A stretch of 64,000 bases of DNA from RPQJ01 sp963793005. GTDB lineage: Bacteria > Pseudomonadota > Gammaproteobacteria > Steroidobacterales > Steroidobacteraceae. The stretch is from NCBI GenBank assembly GCA_963793005.1, contig CAWBYP010000002.1, forward strand, positions 2,294,001 through 2,358,000. Reading direction: 5' to 3'. The notes beneath the pieces were generated by a model. That model had not been told where the DNA came from, searched no databases, and saw nothing but the letters and a program-made list of their open reading frames with translations. Position 1 is the stretch's first letter. Every line of letters begins with the position of its first letter. A program made the position numbers and the translations under genes. Below, piece after piece: positions 1 through 7,661 of this stretch.

Positions 1-206
1 GTGGTCTCGCTGCCGAAACCGAGGATTCCAAACAACAGCACGGCGGCAACGAATCCCAGCACAAAGAGCGCCGCGCGAGCGAGCGGCCCGGTGCTGCGCC
101 AGCCGCCGGCACTTTCCGCCAGGGCGTCGCGAGGAATCGCGCCACCCAACCGGGACGCCACCTCGAGCCAGCGCTCCTCCCCCGGCGATGGACGCCACCG
201 GCTCAC
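1..206 (-). CDS. Membrane protein, DUF4401-like (partial, cut by window edge)
   Basis: Only the first 68 or so codons are present; the rest lies left of the window. The GTG start overlaps the TGA stop of the upstream DUF2157-like gene (GTGA, bases 203-206), so the two are translationally coupled. The N-terminus is a soluble stretch of about 40 residues followed by a strongly hydrophobic segment (LFVLGFVAAVLLFGILGFG), the first of several membrane spans. In many proteobacteria DUF2157 genes are followed by DUF4401 and GDYXXLXY genes that encode partner membrane proteins of unknown function. The family assignment rests on that context plus the visible helix, not on a full domain. Confidence 0.55.
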   Translation of the reverse strand, partial: MSRWRPSPGEERWLEVASRLGGAIPRDALAESAGGWRSTGPLARAALFVLGFVAAVLLFGILGFGSET

Positions 207-1150
207 GGCAAGGGCTCCCGCAGGCGCCGTCTCAGCTGCCAGAGTGCAGCTGCCGCCACGCAGACGACGATCAACACGAAGGCCATCGTGGTAGTCGTCC
301 CATCGAGGCGTGGAACGACCACGAAGCAGATTCCGAGCGCGGCGTACCCGATGCCGTAGACGAGGAATACCTCGCGGCCGGTCTCGAGTCCCCGGTGGAC
401 CGACCCGTAGGAGAGTGCCGCCAGCAGCGGCAGCCCGGCCGCGAGCCACGGCCATTCAATGCACCACGCGAGCGCGCCCCAGAACGCGAGGTTGGTGAAG
501 AAGTGGTCAAACACATCGCTGAAGCGAGTGTCCGGCCGCCTGCGCCGGTTGGCGAAACGCCAGGCAGCGATCACCGCCGCGCAGGCGAGCGCGCGGCCCC
601 CGAGTTCCGGTGTCGAGAAGGCGACGTATATCGCGTCGCCGACCGAGCCGCCTACGCCGAACCAGCCAGCGAGCGCCGTGAGTGCAACTGCGATCACGAG
701 CGCAGAGCCGAACGTATAGGCGATGGCCGCAGCGGCAACCGTGAGCAGCAGCAGGTGCCAGGACCACAGTGGGCCGAGCAGCGTGAACTGTCGCTCGGCG
801 TAGGCGAGGTCCGCGCTCGCGAGCAACACGGCGAGCAGGAGCAGGTAGTCGGCCGCGACGCCAGGTGTCCGGCTAGCGAGTCTTGCACGCACGGCGGGAA
901 CTGCGCAGGCCGATGCGGCCAGCGCGATCGCTAGCACGATGACCAGGGGTCCGAGGCGGTCGAGGTTGCGGGCCAGGATGACGCCCACGCCCGCCGTGAC
1001 CAGCAGCACGCCGGCGTAAAGCGTGGCGCGAAGTTCATCGTGCAGCGAGAACACCTCGCCGCGATCGAGCGCGATCGAGCGCGACGCGGTCTCGTCGTCG
1101 AGGATCCCCTGCTCATGCAGCGCGCGGAGTTCAGGTTCGAGGGTGTGCAC
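203..1150 (-). CDS. DUF2157-like multi-pass membrane protein
   Basis: A 315-residue protein. The cytoplasmic N-terminal segment of about 40 residues (LRALHEQGILDDETASRSIALDRGEVFS) resembles the DUF2157 start, and about eight to nine hydrophobic helices follow, ending in a short Arg-rich tail. This is the layout of DUF2157 membrane proteins, whose biochemical role is unknown. It is the first gene of a minus-strand pair with the DUF4401-like gene that overlaps its stop. A tandem 10-base repeat at about 1062-1083 lies inside the codons for RSIALDRG and looks like codon usage, not a regulatory element. The ATG was chosen because no in-frame alternative lies downstream before the domain. Confidence 0.7.
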   Translation of the reverse strand: MHTLEPELRALHEQGILDDETASRSIALDRGEVFSLHDELRATLYAGVLLVTAGVGVILARNLDRLGPLVIVLAIALAASACAVPAVRARLASRTPGVAADYLLLLAVLLASADLAYAERQFTLLGPLWSWHLLLLTVAAAAIAYTFGSALVIAVALTALAGWFGVGGSVGDAIYVAFSTPELGGRALACAAVIAAWRFANRRRRPDTRFSDVFDHFFTNLAFWGALAWCIEWPWLAAGLPLLAALSYGSVHRGLETGREVFLVYGIGYAALGICFVVVPRLDGTTTTMAFVLIVVCVAAAALWQLRRRLREPLP

Positions 1151-1264
1151 GGCGCGACTCTACGCCCGGCATAGCAGCCTGGTCCACACGTGGCCGCGGG
1201 GGGGGCGCCCGCCGCGCGGGCGGCCCGCCAGGCCTTTACTGATGCGACAGTGTCATCCGCGCGA

Positions 1265-1308
1265 CTACGTCATTGACGTAGGTACGCCATTGACGTATAC
1301 GAACGGCC
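1265..1308 (+). promoter_or_regulatory. Sigma70-like promoter with palindromic operator, leaderless start
   Basis: A TTGACG -35 box (1273-1278), a 17-base spacer and a TATACG -10 box (1296-1301) lie directly before the ATG at 1309. The predicted transcription start falls at about 1308-1309, so the mRNA should have almost no leader, and no Shine-Dalgarno sequence is visible. A perfect 17-base inverted repeat, CTACGTCA-T-TGACGTAG (1265-1281), covers the -35, and the decamer CATTGACGTA recurs at 1271-1280 and 1288-1297. Placement over the promoter suggests autorepression by the HTH protein encoded just downstream. Confidence 0.6.
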
Positions 1309-1620
1309 ATGCTCACGGAAAATCTGTTCGAGCGACTGCTGCGAGACGCGCGCCGCCTTCGCGAGCGACGGCTCGAGCGCCTCACGCGGCTGACTGGTGT
1401 GCGGATCCGCCGCGCTGCAAAGACGGCCCGGGTGGACGTTCGATCAATACGAGCGGTCACTGGCCTGAGCCAGGCGAAGTTTGCGGAACTGCTAGGCATC
1501 GAGGTGGCTACGCTGCGCAACTGGGAGCAGGGGCGCCGCGAACCCACCGGAGCCGCTCGCGCGCTGCTGCGCGCCATCCACAACGACCCAGTCGCGGTCA
1601 TCGAAGCACTGAGCCGGTAG
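1309..1620 (+). CDS. NadS-type HTH antitoxin/transcriptional regulator, orphan
   Basis: A 103-residue protein. The C-terminal half is a Cro/C1-type helix-turn-helix (GLSQAKFAELLGIEVATLRNW, then EQGRREPTGAARALLR), the signature of NadS/HigA-family antitoxins that usually pair with a RelE/HigB toxin. No toxin gene fits: the 158 bases upstream cannot hold one, and the next gene is a hydrolase 17 bases downstream. The N-terminal half (residues 1-45) is very rich in Arg and Leu. The protein probably represses its own promoter, which carries a palindrome. It is either an orphan antitoxin retained as a regulator or a stand-alone HTH protein. Confidence 0.8.
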   Translation: MLTENLFERLLRDARRLRERRLERLTRLTGVRIRRAAKTARVDVRSIRAVTGLSQAKFAELLGIEVATLRNWEQGRREPTGAARALLRAIHNDPVAVIEALSR

Positions 1621-1637
1621 AACGCAGGAGCATCGTA

Positions 1638-2834
1638 ATGCAGACGCCCACACGAACCCAGGTATCCGACTTCCGAGGCGCCGCCAGGCTCGCATTCGAC
1701 GCGACCGTGGGCATCACGGACCTGGTCGAGAAGATGCACCATACGATCCAGCTGACACCGCTGCCGCTCGGCGCGTCGCGTGCCGGCACGACTCGCGGGA
1801 TCACTGGTTTCGTGTATCGCAGCGTGCGCGGCACGGCGCGAATCATCGGCCGTGGCGTGGACGCCGGCCTGTCGCCGTTCACGGCCCTGCTGCCGGAGGG
1901 GGAGTCCACGCGGGGACGCGACGCGCTCGTCTCCATCGTCAACGGCGTGTACGGGGACCACCTCGAGCGCACCGAGAACCCGCTCGCGATCAAGATGCAG
2001 TTCCGCTACCGCGGTGTGCAGGTCGACCCTGTTTCACCGGCCGCTGTGTTGCCAAGGGCGACCGGCCGCGTGATGCTGATCGTGCACGGGCTGTGTCTGA
2101 ACGAGTCGCACTGGGTGCGTGACGGCACGAGCCGGATCGACGACCTGGCAAATGCGCGCGGTTACACGCCGGTGTACCTGCGCTACAACGCGGGCCGGGC
2201 AATTGGCGACAATGGCCGCGACCTGGCAGCGCTGCTCGAGACGCTGCTCGGGAACTGGCCGCGCCCAGTCACCGAATTGGCGATCGTCGGGCACAGCATG
2301 GGCGGACTGGTGGCACGCAGCGCGCACTACCACGCGAGACCGGCCGCACACGACTGGCCCGCGATGCTGAAGCGGCTGGTGTTCCTGGGCACCCCATTGC
2401 ACGGGTCGCCGCTGGAGCGCGGCGGTCATCGGCTCGACTACATCATGGACCTGAGCCCCTATGTCGCGCCGTTCACGCGCATCGGCAAGGCACGCAGTGC
2501 CGGAATCATGGATCTGCGTCATGGCAATATCACTGGCAATGAACAGCAGTTCATCCCGCTACCGGAGGGCGTCGACTGCTACGCGCTGGCGGCAACGCTT
2601 GGACCGAAGCGCAACCTGGTAAGCGAGCGGCTGGTGGGCGATGGCCTGGTGCCGCTCGACAGCGCGCTCGGGCGCCACAAGGACCCCGCGCGGACCTTTG
2701 CGATTCCGGATGGTCGCCAGTGGGTGAGTCATGGTATGGGGCACATGGAGTTGCTGCACCGGCCCGAGGTCTACGCGCAGCTGGGAAAATGGCTGGGTCG
2801 TCGTGGTGCCCGGAGACGCGGCGCGAATTGCTAG
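1638..2834 (+). CDS. Alpha/beta hydrolase (lipase/PGAP1-like)
   Basis: A 398-residue protein, with ATG at 1638 chosen because GCAGGAG sits 8 bases upstream and the similarity to hydrolases starts downstream of it. The alpha/beta-hydrolase core begins near residue 135 (VMLIVHGLCLNESHW, with the HG oxyanion motif). The nucleophile elbow is GHSMGG with Ser220. A likely acid lies in GDGLVPLDS and the catalytic His in HGMGHMELL near the C-terminus. The substrate is probably an ester or lipid. It is the first gene of a tight plus-strand run with a membrane protein, a PlsC acyltransferase and a DUF1295 protein, which suggests lipid or envelope metabolism. Confidence 0.8.
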   Translation: MQTPTRTQVSDFRGAARLAFDATVGITDLVEKMHHTIQLTPLPLGASRAGTTRGITGFVYRSVRGTARIIGRGVDAGLSPFTALLPEGESTRGRDALVSIVNGVYGDHLERTENPLAIKMQFRYRGVQVDPVSPAAVLPRATGRVMLIVHGLCLNESHWVRDGTSRIDDLANARGYTPVYLRYNAGRAIGDNGRDLAALLETLLGNWPRPVTELAIVGHSMGGLVARSAHYHARPAAHDWPAMLKRLVFLGTPLHGSPLERGGHRLDYIMDLSPYVAPFTRIGKARSAGIMDLRHGNITGNEQQFIPLPEGVDCYALAATLGPKRNLVSERLVGDGLVPLDSALGRHKDPARTFAIPDGRQWVSHGMGHMELLHRPEVYAQLGKWLGRRGARRRGANC

Positions 2835-2844
2835 ACTCCGCGAC

Positions 2845-3495
2845 ATGAATCGAAATACTGGGGCGGGAATTGCAGGCCTGGTCGGAGTTGCGCTGAACAT
2901 CGTTGCGGTGATAGCACTGCGCGACATGCCGCATGCCTACCGTCCCGGCGACATGATGGCCTGGCTCGGGGAACTGCAGGCGCAGCCTTTTGCGACCCAG
3001 CTAAGCGCATGGACGTTCACGGTGGGCCTGGTCGCGCTCGCGGCATTTGCCGTTGGCCTGGCGCTCACGGTCGCTAATCGCCGTACCCTGGCTGTGACGG
3101 ACAGGCGCAACCTCGCGGTCGCCGGTGCGGTGTTCTTCGGCGGAGGCGCGATGCTGGATGCCGCTGGCACCATGGCGCCGATCGGGGCGCTGTACGTCGA
3201 GCCCTCGGCTGGCCTGGCGCTGCTTTGGCTCACGCTGCTGCTGGATTCGGCATTCAACGGGCTGCTGGCAATCGGTCTGCTGTGCCTCGCGAGCGCGCTG
3301 CGGACCGATGATGGCTGGCCGGCGTCGCTGCGCTGGCTGGGCTACGTGGCGGGCGTGGCCAGCCTGCCGGTAGCGCTGCAGTTCTCCTCGGACAGCTTTG
3401 CGAGACTGCTGGCCGTGTCGGCACCGCTGTGGCTTGTGTGGGTGACCTGGACCTCGGTGCTGCTGCTGCGGGGCAGGCGTGCCGGGCTCGACTGA
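2845..3495 (+). CDS. Hypothetical multi-pass membrane protein
   Basis: A 216-residue protein starting at ATG 2845, ten bases after the hydrolase stop. It has about six hydrophobic helices (for example residues 6-25, 52-75, 92-110, 118-150, 165-183, 188-208) separated by short polar loops. I do not recognise the family. Position in a four-gene run with hydrolase, acyltransferase and DUF1295 genes suggests an accessory membrane role in lipid handling, which is inference only. GC bias and codon use match the neighbours, so it is a real gene. Confidence 0.6.
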   Translation: MNRNTGAGIAGLVGVALNIVAVIALRDMPHAYRPGDMMAWLGELQAQPFATQLSAWTFTVGLVALAAFAVGLALTVANRRTLAVTDRRNLAVAGAVFFGGGAMLDAAGTMAPIGALYVEPSAGLALLWLTLLLDSAFNGLLAIGLLCLASALRTDDGWPASLRWLGYVAGVASLPVALQFSSDSFARLLAVSAPLWLVWVTWTSVLLLRGRRAGLD

Positions 3496-3523
3496 CCGGT
3501 CGCCGGCGCCCTCGGCATCGCGG

Positions 3524-4537
3524 ATGGCGGGCGACACCCTTCGTCGCTACGCGCGCCGCGCAGTGACGATACCTTCCGTCCTGCTGGCCTTCATCGCGAT
3601 CCTTCTCGCGCTTCCGCTGCTGCTACCCCTGCTGCTGGTCTTCGACCTGCTGCGTGCGGCGGGCCGTCGCAGCTTCGTGTCATTGCGCCTGCTGCTGTTC
3701 GGCATCAGTTTTCTCGCCACCGAATTGATCGGGCTCGTGCTGCTGTTCGTCGTATGGCTTTCGTCGCTGGGCCGTCCCGGGCTTCGGGTCGCCCGCACCT
3801 GGCCGGTGCAGCGCTGGTACACGGCCATGCATTTTCGCGCCCTGTGTGCGATTTTCCGCCTGCGCTTCGAGCTCACGGGTGCAGAAGTGGCGACTCCCGG
3901 GCCGCTGCTGGTGCTGGTGCGTCACGCGAGCATCATCGATTCGCTGCTGCCCGCAGTCTTTCTCGCCAACGTCCACCACATCAGGCTCCGGTACGTGCTG
4001 AAGCGCGAGCTGCTGGTCGACCCCTGTCTCGATCTCGCGGGGCACTGGCTGCCCAATCGCTTCGTTGCCAGGGATGGCGCGGACACTGCGCGCGAAGTGG
4101 ATGCAGTGCGGTCGCTGAAGCACGGCCTCGAGCCTGACGAGGGCGTGTTGCTCTACCCGGAAGGCACGCGATTTACGGCCGGGAAGCGGCGACGCGTGAT
4201 CGAGCGGCTCAGCGGCGCGGCCCGAGCGCGCGCCGAGAGCCTGCGGTACCTGCTGCCGACCCGTCCTGGCGGGGTGTTGGCGTTGCTCGACGCACCGCCT
4301 GCCTGCGACGTGTTGTTCGTCGGGCACCATGGCCTCGAAGGTTTCGCGCACGTGGCGGACATCCTGCGCGGCGAGCTGGTTGGACGAACCGTTCGATTGC
4401 GTTTCTGGCGCATTCCGGTTGCATCGATTCCCGTACAGGCTGACGCACGGCTCGACTGGCTGGCACGCGAGTGGCAATGCATGGATGATTGGCTGTCGGC
4501 CGAGGCCGCCGAAAACGCGCACCACCGCGCCACTTAA
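3524..4537 (+). CDS. PlsC-type 1-acyl-glycerol-phosphate acyltransferase family protein
   Basis: A 337-residue protein from ATG 3524; an in-frame GTG at 3479 overlapping the previous gene is an alternative. Two hydrophobic segments at the N-terminus (residues 18-40 and 52-80) anchor it in the membrane. The HX4D catalytic motif is VRHASIIDS, and the substrate-binding motif is LLYPEGTRFT, both diagnostic of glycerophospholipid acyltransferases. The enzyme should transfer an acyl chain to a lysophospholipid or related acceptor on the cytoplasmic face. The C-terminal third is longer than in housekeeping PlsC, so it is more likely a specialised paralogue. Confidence 0.8.
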   Translation: MAGDTLRRYARRAVTIPSVLLAFIAILLALPLLLPLLLVFDLLRAAGRRSFVSLRLLLFGISFLATELIGLVLLFVVWLSSLGRPGLRVARTWPVQRWYTAMHFRALCAIFRLRFELTGAEVATPGPLLVLVRHASIIDSLLPAVFLANVHHIRLRYVLKRELLVDPCLDLAGHWLPNRFVARDGADTAREVDAVRSLKHGLEPDEGVLLYPEGTRFTAGKRRRVIERLSGAARARAESLRYLLPTRPGGVLALLDAPPACDVLFVGHHGLEGFAHVADILRGELVGRTVRLRFWRIPVASIPVQADARLDWLAREWQCMDDWLSAEAAENAHHRAT

Positions 4538-4548
4538 GGAGTCGACCG

Positions 4549-5304
4549 ATGTCCTCACTTGTCCTGGCCGCGATGGCCATCGCGGGTGCGATGCTTGCGC
4601 TCTGGATGCTGTCGCTGGCGCTCGAGGACTCGAGCATCGTCGACATCTTCTGGGGCCCGGGGTTCGTGCTGGTTGCCTGGGTGGTCACGCTGCAGGAAGG
4701 CTGGTCGGAGCGTGGCGCGCTCGCGACTGCACTCGTGACCGTGTGGGGCCTGCGCCTTGCCGTGCATCTGGCGGTCCGCAACATCGGCAAGGGCGAGGAT
4801 CCGCGCTACCAGGCAATGCGTCGCGCGCGCGGGCCGGCATGGTGGTGGAAGAGCCTGTTCATAGTCTTCGCGTTCCAGGGTGTCCTGATGTGGGTGGTTT
4901 CGCTGCCGCTCCAGCAAGCCATCCTGCGCGGTGGAGCGCTGGGAATCGTGGACGCACTGGCCACCGCGGTCTTCTTCGCGGGACTGTACTTCGAGACTGT
5001 TGGCGACTTGCAGCTGGTGCGTTTCAAGGCGCAACCGGAGAACCGCGGGCGGGTGATGGACCAGGGCCTCTGGCGATATACGCGACACCCGAACTACTTC
5101 GGTGACTTCCTGGTCTGGTGGGGGCTGTACGGCCTGGCTCTCGCGGCGGGCGCGTGGTGGACCGTGGTGGGCCCGCTCGTGATGTCGTTCCTGCTGCTGC
5201 GGGTGTCGGGGGTCACGCTGCTGGAACAGGGCATGAAGTCCAGGCCCGGATACGAGGACTACGTGCGGCGCACAAGCGCGTTCTTCCCTCGGCCTCCAAG
5301 ATAA
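4549..5304 (+). CDS. DUF1295 (steroid 5-alpha-reductase-like) membrane protein
   Basis: A 251-residue protein. The AAGGAG Shine-Dalgarno overlaps the stop of the preceding gene and lies 9 bases before ATG 4549. Six to seven membrane helices are visible. The C-terminal part carries the family signature: GLWRYTRHPNYFGDFLVWWG, then MKSRPGYEDYVRRTSAFFP, typical of DUF1295/isoprenylcysteine methyltransferase-like and steroid-reductase-like proteins that use NAD(P)H on lipid substrates. It is the last gene of the run starting at 1638, and a strong palindrome follows the stop by four bases. Confidence 0.85.
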   Translation: MSSLVLAAMAIAGAMLALWMLSLALEDSSIVDIFWGPGFVLVAWVVTLQEGWSERGALATALVTVWGLRLAVHLAVRNIGKGEDPRYQAMRRARGPAWWWKSLFIVFAFQGVLMWVVSLPLQQAILRGGALGIVDALATAVFFAGLYFETVGDLQLVRFKAQPENRGRVMDQGLWRYTRHPNYFGDFLVWWGLYGLALAAGAWWTVVGPLVMSFLLLRVSGVTLLEQGMKSRPGYEDYVRRTSAFFPRPPR

Positions 5305-5308
5305 GCCC

Positions 5309-5337
5309 CGAAAATAGGTGCCTGGCACCTATTTTCG
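5309..5337. repeat. Palindromic AGGTGCCTGGCACC element, probable terminator
   Basis: A perfect inverted repeat: arms 5309-5322 and 5324-5337 (14 bases each) around a single T. The core GGTGCCTGGCACC recurs at 7601-7643. The hairpin follows the DUF1295 stop by four bases and its 3' arm contains TATTTTC, so it can act as a terminator. Repeated palindromes of this type are often REP-like elements scattered through proteobacterial genomes, which is an inference here from two copies. Confidence 0.65.
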
Positions 5338-5374
5338 CGGTCGCCAGGGCAGGGCTGGCGACGCTGACATCCTG

Positions 5375-5458
5375 AATAATGCCTTGGATTCAAGGACCTG
5401 AGTCTCTCATAAGCAAATGATAATGCTTAATTCCTGAACAGACATGTCAGAATAATGC
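5375..5458 (+). promoter_or_regulatory. Upstream region with three RATAATGC repeats and a Fur-like site
   Basis: The 214-base gap before the small membrane protein is AT-richer than its surroundings. The octamer RATAATGC occurs three times in the same orientation: AATAATGC at 5375-5382, GATAATGC at 5419-5426 and AATAATGC at 5451-5458. The 19-mer GCAAATGATAATGCTTAAT (5413-5431) matches the classical Fur-box consensus at 13 of 19 positions by my hand alignment. These look like binding sites for a regulator of the downstream pair, possibly Fur. Confidence 0.4.
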
Positions 5459-5518
5459 TGTTTATCTGGTCAATAGATGAGCGTAGCTTCTGCTCCGTAC
5501 GCAACGGAGGATTAAGCC

Positions 5519-5641
5519 ATGACCACCTGCAAAGAAACCGAACGCTCACTCAACCACGTCCTCGCCGGCCTCGTGATCGTAGTCACGGTGGTGATGGGAG
5601 CGATGACCCACGCGCTCGCGATCGCACAGCCGTTCGCATGA
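5519..5641 (+). CDS. Small single-span membrane protein (40 aa)
   Basis: ATG 5519 follows a strong ACGGAGG Shine-Dalgarno by seven bases. The 40-residue product has a polar N-terminus of about 12 residues (MTTCKETERSLN) and then one hydrophobic segment of about 25 residues. Its TGA stop lies one base before the GTG start of the dehydrogenase, which has no ribosome binding site of its own outside this gene, so the two are probably translationally coupled. I do not recognise the family. Confidence 0.6.
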   Translation: MTTCKETERSLNHVLAGLVIVVTVVMGAMTHALAIAQPFA

Positions 5642-5642
5642 C

Positions 5643-6749
5643 GTGCAGCAACTGACTTTCCTCAGGCCCGGCAAGCTGGAGTGGCGGGAGGTCCCCGCCC
5701 CCCGGTTGCAGGGCCCGAGGGAGGCACTCGTCAGGCCCATCTCGGTCGCACGATGTGACCTCGACCGCGCGATCCTGTACGGCGAAGCACCGTTCCGCGG
5801 AAATTTCCTGCATTTCCTTCGCAACCACCTCCCGCCTGCGCTTGGCCAGCGCGGCTTGTTCCGCAACGCGCCCTTCAAGGGGCCATACGCGTTCGGCCAC
5901 GAATTCATCGGCGTCGTAACCGAGATCGGCGACGAGGTTCGCACGGTTCGTCCCGGTGCTGTCGTCGCGTGCTCGTTCCAGGTCTGCTGCGGCAAATGCG
6001 AGTTCTGCCGCGAGGGACTCACCGGCAACTGCACGGGCGTGCCGGCGCGCTCGATGTACGGGTTCGGCGAGCTAGGCGGTGACTGGGGCGGCGCGCTCTC
6101 CGACAGCGTCCGCGTACCGTTCGCCGACTTCATGCTGGTACCGATTCCGCAGGGGCTTGATCCTTACTCGCTCGGCAGTTTCCCCGACAACATCGTCGAC
6201 GGCTGGCGCACCGTCGGTCCTTACCTGCGGGAGCGTCCGCGTGGATCGGTGCTGGTAATGGGCGGCGGTGCGTTGAGCATCGGGCTCTATGCGGCCGGCA
6301 TCGCTGTCGCGATGGGTGCGGCCAGGGTCACATACGTCGATCTCGACGAGGGTCGCCGCGCGCTCGCAGCCGCGCTCGGAGTCACGGAGACACTGGCCCG
6401 GACGCCCGATCGAATACGGCCGGATTACGACATCACGGTCGAAGCGAGTGCGAGCGCGCCGGGGCTATCGGCCGCCATCCGCTCGACGCGGCCCGGAGGC
6501 GTTTGCACCAGCGTCGGTATCTACTATCAGCAGCAGATACCAATGCCGCTGCTTGCGATGTATGGCACGGGGATACGATTCGTGCATGGACGAGTAAACT
6601 CCCGCCAGTGCATGCACGACATGATGCCGCTGGTCGAGTCGCGCCAGTTCCGCCCCGAACTCGTAACCGGCTTGAGCGCGGGCTGGGACGACGCGCCTGA
6701 GGCGTTGCTCGACCCGGCGGCCAAGGTAATCATCACGCGACGCGAATGA
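5643..6749 (+). CDS. Zinc-dependent alcohol dehydrogenase (MDR superfamily)
   Basis: A 368-residue protein starting with GTG one base after the small membrane protein. It is a medium-chain dehydrogenase: catalytic zinc ligands in SVARCD and GHEFIG, a structural-zinc cysteine cluster (CCGKCEFCREGLTGNC, residues about 118-133), and a Rossmann region near residue 200 with VLVMGGGALSIGLYA followed by an acidic VDLD that suggests NAD preference. The substrate is unknown. Its coupling to the small membrane protein and the Fur-like site upstream hint at an iron- or stress-linked role. Its stop overlaps the lipoprotein start (ATGA). Confidence 0.8.
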   Translation: MQQLTFLRPGKLEWREVPAPRLQGPREALVRPISVARCDLDRAILYGEAPFRGNFLHFLRNHLPPALGQRGLFRNAPFKGPYAFGHEFIGVVTEIGDEVRTVRPGAVVACSFQVCCGKCEFCREGLTGNCTGVPARSMYGFGELGGDWGGALSDSVRVPFADFMLVPIPQGLDPYSLGSFPDNIVDGWRTVGPYLRERPRGSVLVMGGGALSIGLYAAGIAVAMGAARVTYVDLDEGRRALAAALGVTETLARTPDRIRPDYDITVEASASAPGLSAAIRSTRPGGVCTSVGIYYQQQIPMPLLAMYGTGIRFVHGRVNSRQCMHDMMPLVESRQFRPELVTGLSAGWDDAPEALLDPAAKVIITRRE

Positions 6750-7201
6750 AACTGCGCAAGATCGCCGCCGCGACACTGCTCGCCCTGCTGGTATCGGCCT
6801 GTGGTCCCAGCGGCACGCCCGAGTCCCAGGTCCGCGCAGTCATCGCGCGCGGCGAAGTCGCCGCGGAGGCGCGCGACATCTCCGGCGTGATGGACCTCGT
6901 ATCGCCGACCTTCCAGGATGGCCGCGGAGGAAGCCGCGACGATCTGAAGCAATACCTGCGCGGCTATTTCGTTACACACCAGTCGATCCACCTGCTGATG
7001 CGCGTCAACTCGGTCGAATTCCCCTACAGCGACATGGCGAAAGTCAGCCTCACGCTCGGCACGCTGGGGCGGGAGAGCGACGGCACCTCGACGTTCGACC
7101 TTGCTGCCGACGTCCATGACGTCGAACTCGAGCTCCAGCGCGAGGGCGGCGAGTGGCGGGTTACGCGGGCCAGCTGGCAGTCCGCTCGCGGGCAGGGTTA
7201 G
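6746..7201 (+). CDS. Lipoprotein with NTF2/SnoaL-like fold (predicted)
   Basis: A 151-residue protein whose ATG overlaps the dehydrogenase stop by four bases. It has a lipoprotein signal peptide with lipobox LVSAC, Cys19 or close to it being the lipidated residue. The mature part, with EVAAEARDISGVMDLVSPTFQD near its start and a C-terminal EGGEWRVTRASW, is typical of small NTF2-like proteins in which a cone-shaped domain binds a ligand or only gives structure. It is probably membrane-anchored in the periplasm. Function is unknown. The C-terminal EWRV motif gives most support for the fold assignment. Confidence 0.65.
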   Translation: MKLRKIAAATLLALLVSACGPSGTPESQVRAVIARGEVAAEARDISGVMDLVSPTFQDGRGGSRDDLKQYLRGYFVTHQSIHLLMRVNSVEFPYSDMAKVSLTLGTLGRESDGTSTFDLAADVHDVELELQREGGEWRVTRASWQSARGQG

Positions 7202-7287
7202 CAGCAGAGCGCGGCGTGGCTCGCCGGCCCGGCAGTCCAGCTGGGCTAGAATGTACTGGTGCGCTGGTATGACTGGGGGAGGCCGCG

Positions 7288-7581
7288 ATGAAACCGAACG
7301 CAAACCAGATCGTGATTGCACTCGCCTGCAGCCTGGCAGCAGGGTCCGCCGTGGCAGACGACGACTTCCGCTGCGGCAGCCGCATTGTAAGGGTAGGCGC
7401 GACACAGGCCGGGGTGCTGGATGCCTGCGGCCAGCCGGAGACGAAGACCGTTGAAAAGGTCGACGTGCGCAGCGGCAACCGTGTCGTGGGCGAGACCGAG
7501 GTCTGGCGCTGGACCTACACGATCAGCGGCAGGGTCCGTGTGCTCACTTTCGACCAGGAAAAGCTCAAGTCGATCGAGTGA
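7288..7581 (+). CDS. DUF2845 family periplasmic protein
   Basis: A 97-residue protein with a signal peptide (cleavage near SAVA-DDDF). The mature part contains FRCGSRIVRVGATQAGVLDAC followed by GQPETK and later EVWRWTY, the DUF2845 pattern in which two cysteines probably form a disulphide. GGGGGAGG lies seven bases upstream of the ATG, and a TAGAAT -10 element is visible at 7246-7251, so the gene may have its own promoter. The molecular role of the family is unknown. Confidence 0.8.
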   Translation: MKPNANQIVIALACSLAAGSAVADDDFRCGSRIVRVGATQAGVLDACGQPETKTVEKVDVRSGNRVVGETEVWRWTYTISGRVRVLTFDQEKLKSIE

Positions 7582-7600
7582 CCGGGCCGCGCCAACAAAC

Positions 7601-7643
7601 AGGTGCCAGGCACCGAATTAACTAAATTCGGTGCCTGGCACCT
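7601..7643. terminator. Bidirectional terminator built from two GGTGCC(A/T)GGCACC units
   Basis: Arms 7601-7619 and 7625-7643 are perfect 19-base complements around a five-base loop (AACTA). Each arm contains the short palindrome GGTGCCNGGCACC, the same core as the element at 5309-5337. It sits between the converging DUF2845 and DUF924 genes and can terminate transcription from both sides; TATTT follows on the plus strand. It is probably a paired copy of the same repeat family. Confidence 0.7.
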
Positions 7644-7661
7644 ATTTATTCTGGCTGAGCC

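Noticed and set aside
1062..1083. Tandem 10-base repeat (CGATCGAGCG) upstream of the NadS gene
   Set aside because: It lies inside the DUF2157 codons for RSIALDRG and is explained by codon choice.
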